Positions 5,722 to 8,120 of a DNA stretch of 8,120 nucleotides are shown in pieces. The position numbers and the translations under genes are program-made. The notes beneath the pieces were generated by a model. It was not told where the DNA came from, ran no database searches, and saw only the letters and a program-made list of their open reading frames with translations. Positions within the stretch are counted from its first letter, which is position 1, and each line of letters starts with the position of its first letter. The stretch is from positions 1 through 8,120 of the forward strand of contig JARKQP010000430.1 in NCBI GenBank assembly GCA_029974875.1. The letters run 5' to 3'. The stretch comes from Mobilitalea sp. Its GTDB lineage: Bacteria > Bacillota_A > Clostridia > Lachnospirales > Lachnospiraceae.

Positions 5722-5727
5722 ATGATA

Positions 5728-6564
5728 ATGGCACAGATCATTGATGGAAAGAAGATTTCAGCAGAAATCAAGGATGAGTTAAAGGTAAAGGCGGCAAAGC
5801 TTAAGGCAGCGGGAACCCAGATTACACTGGCGGTAATCCAGGTGGGTAACGACCCGGCTTCCTCCGTATATGTGGGCAATAAGAAGAAGGCCTGCGAATA
5901 TATCGGGATTAATTCCCTGGCTTATGAGCTGCCGGAGGAGACGGCCCAGGAGGAATTGATTGCCCTTGTGGAAAAGCTGAATAAGGATGCGAGCGTAAAT
6001 GGAATCCTGGTACAGCTCCCTTTGCCAAAGCATATTGATGAGGATACGATTATCAGGACAATCTCGCCCCTTAAGGATGTGGACGGCTTCCATCCCCAAA
6101 GCGTAGGAGCCTTAAGCATAGGGCAGAAGGGCTTTGTCTCCTGTACCCCTGCCGGTATTATAGAACTGCTGAAGCGTTCCGGTGTTGAAATGGAGGGTAA
6201 GGAATGTGTCATTATAGGAAGGAGCAATATTGTAGGTAAGCCCATGGCTCTGTTAATGCTCCGTGAAAATGCAACGGTCACCATCTGCCATTCAAGGACA
6301 AAGGACCTGAAGGAGGTTGCAAAGCGTGCAGATATCTTAATCGTAGCCATTGGAAAGCCACGCTTTGTTACAAGGGACTTTGTAAAGGAAGGTGCCGTAG
6401 TGATCGACGTCGGTATCCACAGGAACGAGGAAAACAAGCTTTGCGGTGATGTGGATTATGAGGATGTCTTGCCGGTCGCTTCTGCAATTACCCCGGTTCC
6501 GGGAGGCGTGGGGCCTATGACCATTGCAATGCTGATGAATAACTGTGTGGAGGCAGCCCTGTAA
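5728..6564 (+). CDS. folD: Bifunctional methylenetetrahydrofolate dehydrogenase/methenyltetrahydrofolate cyclohydrolase
   Basis: FolD interconverts 5,10-methylene-, 5,10-methenyl- and 10-formyl-tetrahydrofolate in the cytoplasm, using NADP(H) in most bacteria. The 278-residue protein is full length. Catalytic-domain marks are YVGNKKKACEYIG, with Y48 and the catalytic lysine K52, GILVQLPLPKHI with Q96, and KDVDGFHP with D119. The cofactor domain carries GRSNIVGKPMALLML (164-178) and ATVTICHSRT, and the C-terminus has the signature PVPGGVGPMTIAMLMNN. I chose the start at 5728 rather than 5722 from ribosome-site spacing. The gene appears to have its own promoter and is separated from the sulfur operon by a hairpin. 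A link to that operon through serine/glycine and methionine metabolism is conceivable, but adjacency alone does not show it. rimO follows after 166 bases without an evident terminator. Confidence 0.96.
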   Translation: MAQIIDGKKISAEIKDELKVKAAKLKAAGTQITLAVIQVGNDPASSVYVGNKKKACEYIGINSLAYELPEETAQEELIALVEKLNKDASVNGILVQLPLPKHIDEDTIIRTISPLKDVDGFHPQSVGALSIGQKGFVSCTPAGIIELLKRSGVEMEGKECVIIGRSNIVGKPMALLMLRENATVTICHSRTKDLKEVAKRADILIVAIGKPRFVTRDFVKEGAVVIDVGIHRNEENKLCGDVDYEDVLPVASAITPVPGGVGPMTIAMLMNNCVEAAL

Positions 6565-6591
6565 GAAAGCAGCTGTTAGGGTTCCCGGATG

Positions 6592-6700
6592 AAAGATAGA
6601 AAAGCTATTAAAGATAGAAAAGCTATTGAAGATGGAAGAGCTATTGAAGATGGAAGAACTATTGAAGATGGAAGAGTTATTGAAGTGAGAAGAACCTATT
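6592..6700. repeat. 18-base tandem repeat, about six units, between folD and rimO
   Basis: Units begin at 6592, 6610, 6628, 6646, 6664 and 6682. Units 1 and 2 are identical (AAAGATAGAAAAGCTATT). Units 3-5 are close variants of GAAGATGGAAGAGCTATT with single-base differences, and unit 6 is degenerate and 19 bases long. A seventh partial unit (GAAGAT) follows at 6701. The unit length is a multiple of three and two frames stay open through units 1-5. One reads KDRKAI/EDGRAI from an ATG at 6589 to TGA at 6700-6702 (37 codons). The other reads KIEKLL/KMEELL to TGA at 6686-6688. Neither frame has a convincing ribosome site. It looks like a minisatellite that could vary in copy number between strains. 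Confidence 0.9.
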
Positions 6701-6730
6701 GAAGATTAAAGAATGGAGATTTAGATTTAT

Positions 6731-8068
6731 ATGAACATATTTTTTGTTTCTCTTGGGTGTGACAAGAATCTTGTAGACAGCGAGAACATGCTTGGGATCC
6801 TCCACGGGAATGGATACCGGATCACGAATGAAGAGAATAATGCGGAAATTATTATAGTCAATACCTGTTGTTTTATCCATGATGCGAAGGAGGAGAGCAT
6901 CCAGACGATCCTGGAGATGTCCGAATATAAGAAGGCCGGCTCCTGTAAAGCCTTGATTGTAACCGGATGTCTTGCGGAGCGTTATAAGGAGGAAATCCTG
7001 AAGGAGATTCCGGAGGTGGATGCCCTGCTTGGAACCTCCAGCTTTGATGAAATTTTGCAGGTGGTGGAGAAAATCACGGAGGGAGGGCAGCAGGCCGTAT
7101 TCGAAGGGCTGGACCGGCTGCCAAGGATCAGCGGCAAGCGCATGCTTACCTCCGGAAGCTATAGCGCATACCTTAAGATAGCGGAAGGCTGCGATAAGCA
7201 TTGCACCTATTGTATTATTCCACAGGTACGGGGAAATTTCAGGAGCGTGCCGATGGAGGATTTACTAAAGGAAGCAGGATACCTGGCAAAGCAGGGCGTG
7301 AAGGAGCTTATCCTGGTTGCCCAGGAGACCACCTTATATGGTAAGGACCTGACCGGGAAGAAGGAATTGCCGCAGCTGCTTACGGAGCTTTGCAAGGTAG
7401 AGGGGATTGAATGGATCCGTATTTTATACTGCTATCCTGAGGAAATCACCGATGAATTAATCGAAACCATGAAAAGCCAGCCGAAGATATGCCGCTATCT
7501 AGATATCCCCATCCAGCATGCCTCGGACCGTATCCTAAAGCTGATGGGGAGACGGACGAATAAAGCTGACCTGATAGAAATCATTACAAAGCTGCGCAAC
7601 AGCATGCCTGATATCGTGCTGCGGACCACTTTAATTACCGGCTTTCCTACGGAGACCCAGGAGGAGCATGAAGAGCTTCTGGAATTTGTGAGGGAGATGA
7701 AATTCGAGCGCCTCGGTGTATTCACCTATTCCAAGGAGGACAATACTCCTGCAGCAAAGCTAAAGCCACAGATACTGGCAAAGGTGAAGAAGCAGAGGCA
7801 AAAGGAGATTATGAAGCTGCAGCAGGAAATTGTATTTGAGCGGGGGGCTTCCCTGGAGGGCAACCGCTATGAGGTGCTGGTAGAGGGCAGGATTACGGAT
7901 GAGGAAAATGTGTATATCGGCAGGACCTATATGGATGCACCGAATGTGGATGGCTTTATATTTATTAATTCAGGGCAGGAGTTGATCTCCGGCGACGTGG
8001 TAAGAGCTGTTGTTACAGGGGTAAAGGGTTATGACCTGCTGGGGGAGATAGTGCCTTCTCTGTTATAG
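6731..8068 (+). CDS. rimO: Ribosomal protein S12 methylthiotransferase RimO
   Basis: RimO is a radical SAM methylthiotransferase that adds a methylthio group to a conserved aspartate of ribosomal protein S12. The 445-residue length is normal. The N-terminal UPF0004 domain holds the three auxiliary-cluster cysteines C10 (SLGC), C46 (NTCC) and C80 (TGCLAERY). The radical SAM cluster is C154, C158 and C161 (GCDKHCTYC), the canonical CX3CX2C. Later family segments include YLDIPIQHASDRILKLMGR and RTTLITGFPTET. A C-terminal TRAM domain covers about residues 375-440. The start SLGCDKNLVDSE pattern favours RimO over MiaB, which has a different N-terminal context (GCQMN). The ribosome site is TGGAGA at 6714-6719, a slightly long 11 bases before ATG. 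It lies downstream of folD across a repeat-bearing spacer, so the two may share a transcript. Confidence 0.95.
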   Translation: MNIFFVSLGCDKNLVDSENMLGILHGNGYRITNEENNAEIIIVNTCCFIHDAKEESIQTILEMSEYKKAGSCKALIVTGCLAERYKEEILKEIPEVDALLGTSSFDEILQVVEKITEGGQQAVFEGLDRLPRISGKRMLTSGSYSAYLKIAEGCDKHCTYCIIPQVRGNFRSVPMEDLLKEAGYLAKQGVKELILVAQETTLYGKDLTGKKELPQLLTELCKVEGIEWIRILYCYPEEITDELIETMKSQPKICRYLDIPIQHASDRILKLMGRRTNKADLIEIITKLRNSMPDIVLRTTLITGFPTETQEEHEELLEFVREMKFERLGVFTYSKEDNTPAAKLKPQILAKVKKQRQKEIMKLQQEIVFERGASLEGNRYEVLVEGRITDEENVYIGRTYMDAPNVDGFIFINSGQELISGDVVRAVVTGVKGYDLLGEIVPSLL

Positions 8069-8120
8069 ATAAAATAGGATTTGAAAGTCTTACGAAGTCA
8101 GTGCCGTTGTCGGCAGAATG

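Noticed and set aside
5722..5727. Upstream ATG of folD
   Set aside because: The ribosome site GGAGAG directly touches this ATG. The second ATG at 5728 has correct spacing and the normal FolD N-terminus.
5922..6437. 171-codon minus-strand open frame inside folD
   Set aside because: It is the antisense of a full-length conserved FolD and its translation is low-complexity serine-rich. No ribosome site supports it.
8102..8120. TGCCG/CGGCA hairpin and ATG at the window end
   Set aside because: The stem is only five bases without a T-tract, and the final ATG has no ribosome site. The sequence stops before either can be judged.

Overview
The window looks like a chromosomal stretch from an anaerobic, moderately low-GC Bacillota, most likely a Clostridia/Lachnospiraceae-type organism. 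This rests on the strong AAGGAG/GGAGG ribosome sites, the purine-rich coding strand, the clostridial-looking folD and rimO, and the preference for iron-sulfur and radical SAM enzymes. The taxonomic placement is inferred, not demonstrated. All nine confident genes plus the upstream permease lie on the + strand.

Region 1 (1-2153) holds the 3' part of a transport operon. It has a SsuC/TauC/ThiX-type ABC permease and, 29 bases later, an unassigned radical SAM protein with an unusual CX8CX2C cluster motif. It is closed by a good hairpin terminator at about 2111-2146. About 200 bases without a recognisable gene follow.

Region 2 (2354-5496) is a compact sulfur operon starting at a near-consensus promoter (TTGACA-N17-TATACT) with a palindrome at the expected transcription start. 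Its order is: a small siroheme/[4Fe-4S] sulfite-reductase-like protein with a built-in two-cluster ferredoxin domain; a TusA-like sulfur-transfer protein; a thioredoxin with a CVPC active site; a ThiS/MoaD-like sulfur carrier; a ThiF/MoeB/HesA-type adenylating enzyme; and a JAMM (Mec+-like) metallopeptidase. The carrier does not end in Gly-Gly but in GGG-Ser-Asn-Cys, so a protease is needed to expose the reactive glycine, and the operon encodes a likely one. The set resembles the protein-thiocarboxylate routes to cysteine (CysO/Mec+ of Mycobacterium) and homocysteine (HcyS/HcyF/HcyD with sulfite reductase in Wolinella). The probable flow is sulfite to sulfide, then carrier adenylation, then carrier-COSH, then an amino-acid thiol. 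The sulfhydrylase that would use the thiocarboxylate is not in the window. The operon ends in a hairpin at 5452-5493.

Region 3 (about 5500-8120) is housekeeping: folD (one-carbon metabolism) and rimO (methylthiolation of ribosomal protein S12). They are separated by a 166-base spacer that contains an 18-base tandem repeat of about six units.

The most interesting content is the sulfur operon with its masked carrier. Next are the neighbouring transporter/radical SAM pair, which could supply organosulfur, and the tandem repeat, which differs almost only at synonymous positions in one frame.
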